Source: Plantago ovata
Taxonomy: Eukaryota > Streptophyta > Magnoliopsida > Lamiales > Plantaginaceae
DNA: 64,000 nucleotides
Reading direction: 5' to 3'
Assembly: GCA_028274465.1 (NCBI GenBank)
Contig: CM051457.1
Coordinates: 16,317,097-16,381,096, forward strand
Each line of letters starts with the position of its first letter. Positions within the stretch are counted from its first letter, which is position 1. The position numbers were made by a program, and so were the translations under genes. Of this stretch, positions 1 to 8,599 are shown one piece after another. Under the pieces are notes generated by a model, which was not told the origin of the DNA, did no database searches, and saw only the letters and a list, made by a program, of their open reading frames with translations.

Positions 1-417
1 AACAACAGTACTACTACTGGCAGTTTTTGTGGTGGCCTTTGCTGCACTACTCTTCACATTTGTGTTTCCCTGCTTCTTCGCGGTCTGCGCCTTTTTACTG
101 ACAGCACCAGATGTCTTAAACGGAACAACCGACGCCTTGTTCATATCCACACTCTTCCCACTCCCACCAGTTTTCTTCACAGCCATTGTGCCTCCAGACG
201 TTGTTTTTGTAGGAACAATCGACTTCTTGTTCGTCTTTGCAGGTGGCCCTGATGACTTCTTGTTTACAGTAGACCTTTTCTCTGTAACCGAAGAATTCTT
301 ATGCACGACCGTGTTCTTCACGGTGATGGTAGCTTTCCCTTTCACCGTGGGGATCGAGCAAGAAGAGAAGATTGAATCCATGGCATCCCGTCCGAGTCCG
401 AATTTCGAAAGATCCAT
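1..417 (-). CDS. Lysine-rich basic protein, copy A (3' end beyond the window)
   Basis: Read on the minus strand from the ATG at 415-417, the frame stays open for 139 codons to the window edge, so the C terminus is missing. The product starts MDLSKFGLGRDAM and is rich in Lys, Ser, Thr, Pro and Ala, with short KKS/PAK-type blocks; I see no known domain. It is clearly a paralogue of the gene at 7556-8053: both share the start MD-x-(S/T)-KFG, the string KGKATITVKNTVVHKNSSV and the (T/S)SGPPAK block. Copy A carries one GPPAK unit, copy B two. A TATA-like stretch (504-512) lies about 90 bp upstream of the start. Low-complexity basic composition suggests nucleic-acid or anion binding, but this is only inference. 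The conserved reading frame between two diverged copies argues that it is a real gene. Confidence 0.6.
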   Translation of the reverse strand, partial: MDLSKFGLGRDAMDSIFSSCSIPTVKGKATITVKNTVVHKNSSVTEKRSTVNKKSSGPPAKTNKKSIVPTKTTSGGTMAVKKTGGSGKSVDMNKASVVPFKTSGAVSKKAQTAKKQGNTNVKSSAAKATTKTASSSTVV

Positions 418-1430
418 CTAAAAATTATCAGAATTGCTGTTTTAGCCTTTAGGAATGAAAAACTTGTGAACGAATATTTTATTTTCTATTGCTACATGTC
501 CACATATATATAGGTGTAGAAAGAATATATACACAATCATATCGTAAACTTAGCCTAACAGAGAATAACCAGTCAAAGATACATACATATAATCTCAACA
601 GAAAATAGTTACCGTTTGAACGGGATTTGATTGATATTTGATTTCCCAACGTCTTTATTGTTAACGCCCCGGATTGGAAACGACACGGAGCTTAGAGCTG
701 AAGATTATTATTGAGTTTAATGCTGTATATATACACAACCTACGTATATATACAGCATTAAACTTGACCTAGAAGTTTAGTCTCCAAGTATAATCAAAAT
801 TAAATCTATTTACCTATACAAAATACAGAAAGAAATAAACTCAATTGTTCTATTTCCTTAATAAAGATTTTGAACAAAGGGCGAGCGAGGACTCTTTCTA
901 AAAACATCTGCCACTTGCAAAATGAGACGGAAAGACTTCTGTAAGAAGCCAGCGCCGGAGACAAGCTAACGAAAACAATAAAGTGAGTATTTGATGTTGA
1001 TGCGTATGGTGTTAGAGATGGTGAATAATTACGGTTTGTTTATTGCGAAACCGGTATTATGACAAAGATAAAGTAGGTTAATCAAATCCGTGAGTGACCA
1101 CTAATTAAGGACAAAAAATGCAATTCGCTCCCGATTAGTTTTCTTTCACAAGTTACACTACAGGAGTATCTTTCTTCTTTTTTGTGATTCTCAATATTTT
1201 GGTTTTAAGAATTCTGTGTTGTGAACTGTTTGTTGTAAGCTCCTATGATCTTTGACTCGCTTGTTGTGAAGAGCTTCGACAGGGATGCCTACAGGGAGAT
1301 AATAGCGAAGTAGTGATGCAGCATCTAGATGGGACTCGAATACTTCAAGGAGGTAAGCTAAAAATAAGGCTGAAGTGGTTCTAGCTGTCACCTAAGATCC
1401 TACTTATTTATAATTTGAATGGAGATCTAC
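418..1430. other. Intergenic, no gene seen
   Basis: AT-rich spacer between the lysine-rich gene and the JmjC-like fragment. It holds a local inverted repeat around 718-762 (tatatacacaacctacgta against its reverse neighbour) but no supportable coding region. Confidence 0.5.
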
Positions 1431-1765
1431 TGAGACTGATGGCCTACCATGCCCACCACAGTCGTTATGGTGTCGTGGTGTCAAGGGATTCTTGAATTAC
1501 GTGCAAGTTTGATGATGGTTGGGTCTCCGAGTTGTTGCTAAGAGCAGAATGTTGGCCTGGAAGCTGAACTTGGAGGGTGTTCCTGACAATTTTGAGCAGG
1601 CCTACTCTTGTGTGAAGTTCATGGATGAGAATGCAAGTGACATTAGTAAGTTGCACAAAGCAGCTTCTTGACCTTCAGCAGGAGGAGTTGAAACATTAAT
1701 TATATGCACAACAGATGCGCTAAACATGTTTCAAGTTTGATTTACCCGGTGACCCTGTAACTGTT
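1431..1765 (+). pseudogene. JmjC (KDM3/JMJ25-like) histone demethylase fragment A
   Basis: Translated across several frames, this stretch matches the region of plant JMJ25-type H3K9 demethylases just before the JmjC domain. It holds a piece like DG-LPCPPQS (1437 on), then KGFLELRA-FDDGWVSELLLRAE, then a block ending in NFEQ-YSCVKFMDENASDISKLHKAAS (about 1570-1668), and finally LQQEELKH (about 1675-1698). Reading needs frameshifts and ends in stops, and no catalytic JmjC domain follows. The same LQQEELKH and ASDI-KL-KAAS blocks recur in the fragment at 7080-7290. The family assignment is from remembered motifs, not a search. Confidence 0.5.
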
Positions 1766-2094
1766 GAATTACCAAAAACAGGCAGAATAGACAATACCAT
1801 TTGGCAACTAGCCAACTGTCTGATGGCAACTCGAACAACGGTGCTATTCATTTCTTTATATTTCAACAGACTGAATCAGAAGACTGTAATGTACATGATT
1901 GTGCCACAAACAAAACAAAAAGAAAAGAAAAGAAGAGAAAAAAGATCTCAATGAAGTTCATTTCTGACAAAGCTAAGTACCTAAGCATATGAGAAGTTTT
2001 TCTGCAGGTTCCCTTCTATGAAATACTATGTTCGAGAAGTTCTCGTTCAACCTAACCACACGCTATGAACTTATATTAGCTCTATCTACAGAGA

Positions 2095-2835
2095 AAAATA
2101 CCAGAAAAGTCAGAGACATAATAAAAGTGGTAAGCAAGATTGATACAAACCTCAAAAACATGACAGAGTTCTTCGATATTCAACAACTCCAAGTACAAAG
2201 CTCAGATAACTAACAGTTTTAACTTCATCGTTATCACAGATTCAAAACCGACACCAAAGTCAGTACAATCCTTAATCAATATTCATGTTTATATTGGTTA
2301 CATATAACCATTAGTCTATAACAACACGAACACATCAAAAGTATAGATGACTATGCTTGATTGTGCATTTGTGCTAATGCAAACGGATATAGTACTATGT
2401 TTCTTGAAGTTATGAATATAGGCTCTACTCTACATGGCACAATACCAGAAAACTCAGATACAATCAAAGTGGTCATCAAGATTGATTCAATATAAAAACT
2501 GGAGAATGTATTGCAACTTGCAAACAAAAAAAAATTAACGAATAAAGCTCTTCAAAGTTCAACAACTCAGGTACAAAGAGCAGAAAACAACAGTTTTATT
2601 TCCTTTATCTCACAGTTCCAAAGCTGACAGAACAAATCAGTATAACAAACTACAAAGTAATCATCAAGATTGATCCGAAGTACAAAGCTGAATAACTTGC
2701 AAGAAAACAAGATTCAAGAATAACACTCTTTGAATTTCAACTACTCCCAGCACTAAGATCAGAAAACAAGAGTGTTATGTAGTTTACCTAATAGTTTCAA
2801 AACCGATACAACGAATCACTGGAATCATCAATTCA
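2095..2835. repeat. Three diverged direct repeats downstream of the PDX1-like gene
   Basis: A unit of roughly 180-240 bp recurs three times (about 2095-2260, 2445-2640, 2650-2830). Each contains AAGATTGATNC, a CTCTTCRAA/CTTTGAA stretch with TTCAACAACTC, GTACAAAG or a similar block, a CAGAAAACAA-type block and a TTTCAAAACCGA-type end. No open frame is conserved, so this is a non-coding repeat in the 3' flank of the gene on the minus strand. Confidence 0.5.
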
Positions 2836-2891
2836 TAGTCATCTTTGTTCGTCATCACGATTAGTCCAACAAAGCACAGTTCACATAGACC

Positions 2892-3986
2892 TTAATCCAC
2901 AACCCGATGATCCATCTCACTATTACCAAGTATAATGCTACCATCAGCCTCACGAGGTCTAGTGCTACCCTCAGCCCTACTGCTATCCTCAGCCTCACGA
3001 GGTCTACTGCTACCAACAGCCTCACGAGGTCCACTGCTACCAACAGCCTCATGAGGTCGACTGCTACCAACAGCCTTACCATGTCTACCGCTATCACCAG
3101 TCTCTTGAATATTCAAACGAGCAACTGCATCTTCCAACGCACTACCCTGCCGTGAATCCTTCTTCACCAACCCACTAGTAACCTCCGCGATCACCACCGG
3201 ATCATTATAACGGGTGACAGCCTTCACAATTGCCTTAATCAACTTAACCGGATTGACATGGTCAAACACCTCCAACCCAACAAACACACCATCACAGCCC
3301 AACTTTCTCATCAACACAGCATCAGCAGGCGTAAAAATTCCTCCAGCAGCAAAATGCGGAACCGGAAGCCGCTTCGTCTGCTTCGCCTCAGCCACCAGAA
3401 GATAAGGCGCCTTAATCTTCCTTGAAAAGGCGAACACCTCATCACTGTCCATGTTAATCAGGACATTCAATTCAGCCATAACTCTCCTCACAGTGCTCAC
3501 AGTCTCCATCACATCACCAGAACTCGTAATATCCCCTTGAGTTCGTATCACCGTAGCACCTTCACTCACTCTCCTAAACAACTCACCTAAATCACGACAA
3601 CCGCTGACAAACGGAACCGAGAATCTGTTCTTAAGGATGAAATGATTCTCATCTGCTACGGATAAAACCTCACTCTCGTCAATGAAATCGACGCCAATTG
3701 ATTCAAATAACCGCGCCTCAATGAAGTGGCCAACGCGAACTCTCACCATTACCGGAATTTTCACCGATTGCATGATCTCTCTGATGGTAGCAGGATCAGG
3801 CGTACGGTTAACACAACCAGGTACAGGTCTGCAGGTGACGAGTACGCCACACGCGCCGGCATTTGCGGCCATTTCGGCTTGAAGCTTCGAGGTAACTTCG
3901 ACGATGACGCCACCGCAGAGCTTCTGAGCCTCGTCGGTTTTCACCACCTTCTTAGTTTGGTCAGCGTTGCGGCTACTCTGCGCCAT
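2892..3986 (-). CDS. PDX1.2: PDX1.2-like pyridoxal 5'-phosphate synthase pseudoenzyme
   Basis: 364 codons, intronless. Residues about 22-296 are a PdxS/SNZ (TIM-barrel) domain: GGVIVEV (25-31), DFIDESEVLSVADENHF (100-116), FAAGG, LGCDGVFVG. In catalytic PDX1 an Asp and two Lys carry the chemistry. Here the Asp of the MDVVN motif is Glu30, the first Schiff-base Lys (MAKARIGHF) is Arg82 in VMVRVRVGHF, and the second Lys (IRTKGEAGTG) is Gln150 in IRTQGDITSSG. Arabidopsis PDX1.2, a non-catalytic partner that assembles with PDX1.1/PDX1.3, shows the same kind of changes, so I infer a regulatory subunit of cytosolic PLP synthase. Residues 297-364 are an extra tail with 9-residue repeats (GSSRPREAV type). 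The N terminus is shorter than usual. A heat-shock element and a TATA box lie upstream. A processed or decaying copy is possible, but the frame is fully open. Confidence 0.88.
   Translation of the reverse strand: MAQSSRNADQTKKVVKTDEAQKLCGGVIVEVTSKLQAEMAANAGACGVLVTCRPVPGCVNRTPDPATIREIMQSVKIPVMVRVRVGHFIEARLFESIGVDFIDESEVLSVADENHFILKNRFSVPFVSGCRDLGELFRRVSEGATVIRTQGDITSSGDVMETVSTVRRVMAELNVLINMDSDEVFAFSRKIKAPYLLVAEAKQTKRLPVPHFAAGGIFTPADAVLMRKLGCDGVFVGLEVFDHVNPVKLIKAIVKAVTRYNDPVVIAEVTSGLVKKDSRQGSALEDAVARLNIQETGDSGRHGKAVGSSRPHEAVGSSGPREAVGSSRPREAEDSSRAEGSTRPREADGSIILGNSEMDHRVVD
2935..3078 (-). repeat. 27-bp minisatellite inside the PDX1.2-like coding region
   Basis: In-frame tandem units of about 27 bp encode GSSRPHEAV, GSSGPREAV, GSSRPREAE and a degenerate DSSRAEGSTRPREAD. 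They extend the C terminus beyond the normal PDX1 end. The unit is a multiple of three, so expansion or contraction leaves the frame intact. Confidence 0.8.
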
Positions 3987-4110
3987 TGGTGTTGAGAAAT
4001 TGAAATGTTTGATTGAATTTCAGTTGTGAGAGAAGAGAAGATAAGAGGAGAAAATCGATGAATCAGAGAATAGCAGTTGAGAATCTGTAGAATTGGGGAA
4101 GGAGACGATA

Positions 4111-4119
4111 CTTTTTATA
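4111..4119 (-). promoter_or_regulatory. TATA box of the PDX1.2-like gene
   Basis: On the minus strand this reads TATAAAAAG. It lies 125 bp upstream of the ATG at 3984-3986 and about 22 bp downstream of the heat-shock element. Confidence 0.6.
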
Positions 4120-4140
4120 GTGGCGGGAGGGTGGAGGTGG

Positions 4141-4153
4141 TTCCAGAAATTTC
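4141..4153. promoter_or_regulatory. Perfect heat-shock element (three alternating units)
   Basis: TTCnnGAAnnTTC is exact here (TTCCAGAAATTTC). It sits about 155 bp upstream of the PDX1.2-like start codon, just upstream of the TATA box. Arabidopsis PDX1.2 is known to be heat-induced through class A1 heat-shock factors, so the site fits that family's regulation. Confidence 0.7.
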
Positions 4154-4329
4154 TATCGATCGAGGGTTACTGATTTGTTTGTTGGGGATTGGAATTCCAC
4201 CAACAAAATCATGAATGAAAATCGATGAATTCTTTCTTCAACCCCTTCCGGCTGCCGTTAACTTCCAGCTAGACTAGTGCTTGTATCACTGCTGTTTTCA
4301 AACTCCTAGAATTCACCCCGAGAATTTTT

Positions 4330-5182
4330 AAGTAAAATCGAGTCAACTCAAAGTTGATCCTCCATAAGATCACTTGTATTAATTTAATAATTTAATTGTT
4401 ACTGTTGGTTCGATTACACCAATCTGACCGGAATAACAGAGTGAGTTCCGATCTAGTATTGCAATGAACAATCACAATAATGAATAATTAAGTTACTGAA
4501 CAGAAAAATAAGCTTGTAGAAAGATAACAACACACAAAGATTTACGTGGTTCGATTGATGAATCAATATACATCCACGAGACGAGAGGATCAAGCTGTTT
4601 TATTACTCCTCTAAACAAGAAACAAAGGTAGCTACAAATGCTCAATCAAAGAGATCCCACAAAGGCATAAACCCTAGCTCACCCAGCAAGTTTATGTAAT
4701 GGGAGCGAAGCAAGTGATGTCATAATTCAGGAGAAAAATACAGGGTTATATATGAAGAAAATGGTGTTGTACGGAGAAGAGCAAAACCGTAGATCTTGAG
4801 CTTCTTGAAGTGAACGGCTCAGATTAAAACCAACTTCCCGCCTTATACTTAAAGCAGACCCCAAACTTTCCTTTATATTAATATGACCCCAACATACTTT
4901 CTACTAAATGCAGAAACACCCCAAAACTTCACATTTAGAATAGTAGAACAAATCCTTCCATGGACTCGGTCACTCCCTCGTCTCTTGGAGTTATCTGTTT
5001 AGTTTACGTATCTAACCAACTTTATGAAGTTGAACATGAATCATCTAAGATGACTAATGTGACAAACTCAATAGCTTTCCCTTTTGTATACCTTAATATA
5101 ATTAACTCTAGACATAAATTCAACCGAAGATCACGTCCGCTACGCAACCAACTTGATCGATGGTCTCAACTCAAAGGAAACA
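4330..5182. other. Intergenic, possible LTR/TRIM-derived sequence
   Basis: The stretch around 4530-4600 (TTTACGTGGTTCGATTGATG followed by ACATCCACGAGACG) resembles phrases common in plant LTR or TRIM-type elements, but I cannot see paired LTRs, a primer-binding site or any element ORF. No gene is visible. Confidence 0.25.
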
Positions 5183-5188
5183 TGAATG

Positions 5189-5372
5189 CAGGGGCGGAGC
5201 CAGAAATTAAATTGGGGTTAGTGGGGCAAAATTACGTATACATAATTTTTTAAACTTTTTGGGGCGACCGGGAGGGGGAGAATGAAAATTTGTAAAAGTT
5301 ACCTTTAAATTTTTTAAAAATCATAAGTTTTACCTATAGTTTTTTTGGGGGGAGGGGGCTCCGCCCCCTAAT
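5189..5372. mobile_element. Small non-autonomous TIR element (CAGGGGCGGAGCC ends)
   Basis: About 184 bp with inverted ends CAGGGGCGGAGCC and GGCTCCGCCCCCT, flanked by the direct repeat TGAATG (5183-5188 and 5373-5378). The interior is AT-rich with no ORF. Ends and short duplication suit a hAT-like MITE. A relative is at 30203-30335. Confidence 0.6.
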
Positions 5373-5379
5373 TGAATGA

Positions 5380-6640
5380 GCCAATCATAAGATAAGATGG
5401 CCTATCTCAAAAACCTTGTTTAGACACGTCCAAACTCCAAACATTTGGGCTAATATTAGTCCATTAAATAGAAATTGTGCCAATATAGGTCACATGTCGA
5501 ATATGTTATGTTGTTTGGTTTTCCTTTAAATATATACAGTGAGATACATCGTTGAATCACATCGATTCGTCATTTCATTTGATTAAAATTATTATGCTCG
5601 GTAGGGCTTTGTTTCTCTCTCTAAACTCTCTCTCTACACGCCGACACCTCTCCTTCCATGTGTGTGTGTGTTAAATCGCCCGAAAACCACCAACTTTATA
5701 GATTTTTGCCCAAACCTGATATGTCTTTCCGCCACGCTATAAAAGTTCCACTTTCCATTTGGTTTTAGGCTAATGTCTAAATTGGCTTGAAACCTTTCAT
5801 CTCAATTGTTTTATTTATTTATTTTTTTGTCAGGGATCTAACCGTAAATGTTCTAGATTTGGGGAGTTTGACCACATTGCTAATGGTGGACTATGAAAAT
5901 GAAATGAGATTGGTGTTTCAAGCGGATGGCAGACTCAACCCATTAAAATCTTAGGTGTTTTAAGCCGATTTGGCTTGTGTAAGGTGAGGTCTTCATCTTT
6001 CTTTCCCTAGTCGATTTGGATCTCATGATTGCTTCTATTTTATACCACTCTTCTTGCTTATAACATTGTCATTCCATGTTTGATTCCGGCTTGGTATAGA
6101 ATCTAATTTTGTTTTCCAAAGTATTAATAAACGCGCGTTCTTGTACTGAAATCAATCAATTGTTTCTTTAGAGTGCCTTTATAGAAAATTTAGTGCTCCT
6201 TTTCCTTATGCGATGGGTTGCGCAAAACAAAGAATGCGTTAAACACATGCGATGCTGTTTAGACATGAAACATTGAATGGGCTAATCATAAAATGGCCTA
6301 TCTTCTTGTTTAGACAGGTCCAAACATTTGTGTCAATATTATTAGTCCATTAAATAGAAAATTGTGCCACTACAGATCGTATGTCGAATATGTTATATTG
6401 TTTGGTTTCCTTTATGTATAGTGAGATACATTGTTGAACCATCAACTCTCTCTAAACTCCCACTACACGCCAACACCCCCTCTCTCCGTGTGCGCGTGAC
6501 TCCTACTCTATAGGTGTTTGTCAAATCTGGTATCTCTCCTTCCACCCCGTTATAAGAAATTGATGTGGCTTTCAATTGTTCTCCATTCAGTATGTACTCT
6601 TTTTTTTTTGTCAGGGATCTAGCCGTGAATGTTCTAGATC
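5380..6640. repeat. Diverged direct duplication of a non-coding segment
   Basis: 5380-5870 and about 6270-6640 are related. Both contain ATGGCCTATCT, GTTTAGACA-GTCCAAAC, ATTAGTCCATTAAATAGAAA, ATGTCGAATATGTTAT, GTGAGATACAT-GTTGAA, a CTCTCTCTAAACTC/ACACGCC-ACACC block and GTCAGGGATCTA-CCGT-AATGTTCTAGAT. Offset is roughly 0.8-0.9 kb. No conserved reading frame is seen. Confidence 0.7.
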
Positions 6641-6863
6641 TGGAGAAGAAATTGAGATGGAAGATGGAGATGAGAAAAATGTGCGCTTCGCTGCACAAGA
6701 AGTGTACCTAAATTGCGCTAGATGGAGAAGATCAGGCTGGAAAGCCTGTGCGTGCGCAAAAGTTTAAAACCCTCGCATGTAATTTTCTCCTTCTCTCACA
6801 ATCCAAGGGGGAAATAACAAGTTTCTCTCCGCCAACAGCTCCAATCAATTAGCCTCCTGACAC

Positions 6864-7062
6864 CATGGCCGACAATGACTATGATATGGAATGAACGGAG
6901 GGTACATGGACGAGCCAATGGAACCTGAACCCAATGAAGGAGCTGAAATTGAAGAAGACGTCAACAATGGAAATCCGTCGCTCTCTCCCTGATGGAAGCT
7001 ATGAAGATCGGGGTGTGGATTTATTGGTTGTGGCGGACTGGAAAAACAAATTATTGCTTGGT
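6864..7062 (+). pseudogene. RNA polymerase subunit RPB6 pseudogene, internally deleted
   Basis: The start reads MADNDYDME followed by a stop. Then, in a shifted frame, comes GYMDEPMEPEPNEGAEIEED, the acidic N terminus of plant RPB6 (NRPB6/NRPD6/NRPE6, a shared RNA polymerase II/IV/V subunit). Immediately after comes the C-terminal RPB6 block, IRRSLPDGSYEDRGVD-LVVADWKNKLL (about 6970-7055). The middle of the protein is gone and no intron is left, so this is a deleted, possibly processed copy. It runs straight into a JmjC-like fragment. Confidence 0.6.
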
Positions 7063-7079
7063 AAACTTGGATTAAACAT

Positions 7080-7295
7080 AACACAAGACCTTCAGCAGGA
7101 AGAGTTGAAGCATTTCAATGGCATTGGTCGAAGGGTGAACCTGTGATTGTGAGTAAGGTCCTTGAAAACACATATTCTGGCCTCTGGAAGATGTTCCTAA
7201 AATTTTTGAGCAGGGCTGCTCGTGTGTGAAGTGCATAGATGAGAATGTAAGTGACATATATAAATTGCGCAAAGCAGCTTCTAGAAACACTAAAA
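7080..7295 (+). pseudogene. JmjC (KDM3/JMJ25-like) demethylase fragment B
   Basis: The frame-shifted reading gives TQDLQQEELKHFQWHW, KGEPVIVSKVLENTYSGL, then EQGCSCVKCIDENVSDIYKLRKAAS. The middle block is the conserved stretch (HW-KGEPVIVR-VLE-T-GLSWEP in the family) at the entry to the JmjC domain. No Fe(II)-binding residues follow. The blocks are in a different order from the intact family, so it is rearranged as well as broken. Shares blocks with fragment A (1431-1765). Confidence 0.55.
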
Positions 7296-7555
7296 CTTAT
7301 AGACCAGCGTCGATATTACAAGAATGATGAAATTAAACTTAAAAATGCAAGTGCCAACGACACCAAATCCGGCATAGCTTGTAATATCAGGAAACCTAAA
7401 CCAAGTACTCGTTCATATTGAAAGCCAATAGTTTAGTACTACTAGTACACTTGACCAAACACTAAACCTTTTTCACTAATATCTTGCAGAGAACTACAAT
7501 TAAGAAGAAACTTACAACCATATCTTAAAGACACAACGAAGAAAACCGAGTGAAA

Positions 7556-8053
7556 TCAAAGTCTGATAGTCATCTTCACAACCTGCTCTTCCTTGACAAA
7601 AGTACTAGCTCTTTTTGTGGTGGACTTTGCTGCTGCAGTAGCATTAGTTCCCTGCTTCTTTCCTGCCGGCTGCGCCTTTTTGTTACTAACAGAAGTACAT
7701 GGTTTCTTGAACGGAACAACTGAGTTTTTGTTCACTGAATTTGCAGGAACCACACTCTTCCCCTTCCCACAAGTTTTCTTCACAACCATTGCTCCTCCAG
7801 GCATTGTTTTAGCAGGAGCAATGGACTTCTTGTTCGCCTTCGCAGGTGGCCCTGATGTTGGCTTCTTGTTCGCCTTCGCAGGTGGCCCTGATGTTGGCTT
7901 CTTGCTTTCACTAGACCTTTTCTCCGAAACGGAAGAATTCTTATGCACGACCGTGTTCTTCACCGTGATAGTAGCCTTCCCTTTAAGATTGGGGTTGGAG
8001 CAAGAAGAGTAGATTGAATTCATGGCATTCTGTCCGAATTTTGTGATATCCAT
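7556..8053 (-). CDS. Lysine-rich basic protein, copy B
   Basis: 165 codons, intronless, starting MDITKFGQNAMNSIYSS. The sequence is a low-complexity run rich in Lys, Ser, Pro, Ala and Thr with a perfect internal duplication of KPTSGPPAKANK (33-bp unit, about 7826-7893). No membrane span, signal peptide or recognised domain is visible; the calculated charge would be strongly basic. Paralogue of copy A (1-417), with the same first residues and KGKATITVKNTVVHKNSSV block. A TATA box (8108-8115, TATAAATA on the minus strand) lies 55 bp upstream of the ATG, which supports the start and expression. Function unknown; a chromatin- or RNA-associated role would be only a guess from composition. Confidence 0.65.
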   Translation of the reverse strand: MDITKFGQNAMNSIYSSCSNPNLKGKATITVKNTVVHKNSSVSEKRSSESKKPTSGPPAKANKKPTSGPPAKANKKSIAPAKTMPGGAMVVKKTCGKGKSVVPANSVNKNSVVPFKKPCTSVSNKKAQPAGKKQGTNATAAAKSTTKRASTFVKEEQVVKMTIRL

Positions 8054-8107
8054 TTTATGTTTCTTTCCCCTGTTTGAGTTTGAGAATAGAAGAATATGTT
8101 GGAGAGG

Positions 8108-8115
8108 TATTTATA
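8108..8115 (-). promoter_or_regulatory. TATA box of lysine-rich gene copy B
   Basis: TATAAATA on the minus strand, 55 bp upstream of the ATG at 8051-8053. Confidence 0.55.
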
Positions 8116-8599
8116 GTGGTGTAGTGAACTTTTGAGGTTCCTTTCTCATTACTGGGGCAGTTACAATTTTATTGAATGCTTTTAATTGATAAGGTACAAA
8201 GTTCATCGTTTCAAAATAATAATAGTGGAATAGAATGTGAAAAGCCTTTGGATTTGGATATATATGTATGCATTGAGTCGGTTTCTTCTATCGTGCGGCA
8301 ACCGCATGACCCATTTTCTATGCATGCAATGATGCAATTCAATCGGTTTCTTCCAACTACATGAACCAGTAATAATTTACTTCATTTTCTCCCTACTCAA
8401 TTTTATCTCTAAACACTTCATTAGGCCTACTTTGAACATGCAACTGATGTCAGACAAAAACTTTAATCAAACCAATATAAGCTAGAATTGTCAAATTCGA
8501 ACAGATCAAACCCAAGAACACAAAAAGACATAAAATCTAGATTCAAAATATTATTGGACTTGACACCAGAAGGTTAGAGAGGAACAACAAATCATTAAC

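Noticed and set aside
29-421. Plus-strand hydrophobic ORFs here and at 7593-8012
   Set aside because: They are antisense to the lysine-rich gene copies; the Phe/Leu/Val composition mirrors Lys/Glu/Asn codons.
7900-8053. Weak likeness of KGKATITVKNTV to the start of the lipoxygenase PLAT domain
   Set aside because: Only a few residues agree and the rest of the protein is low complexity without any LOX block.
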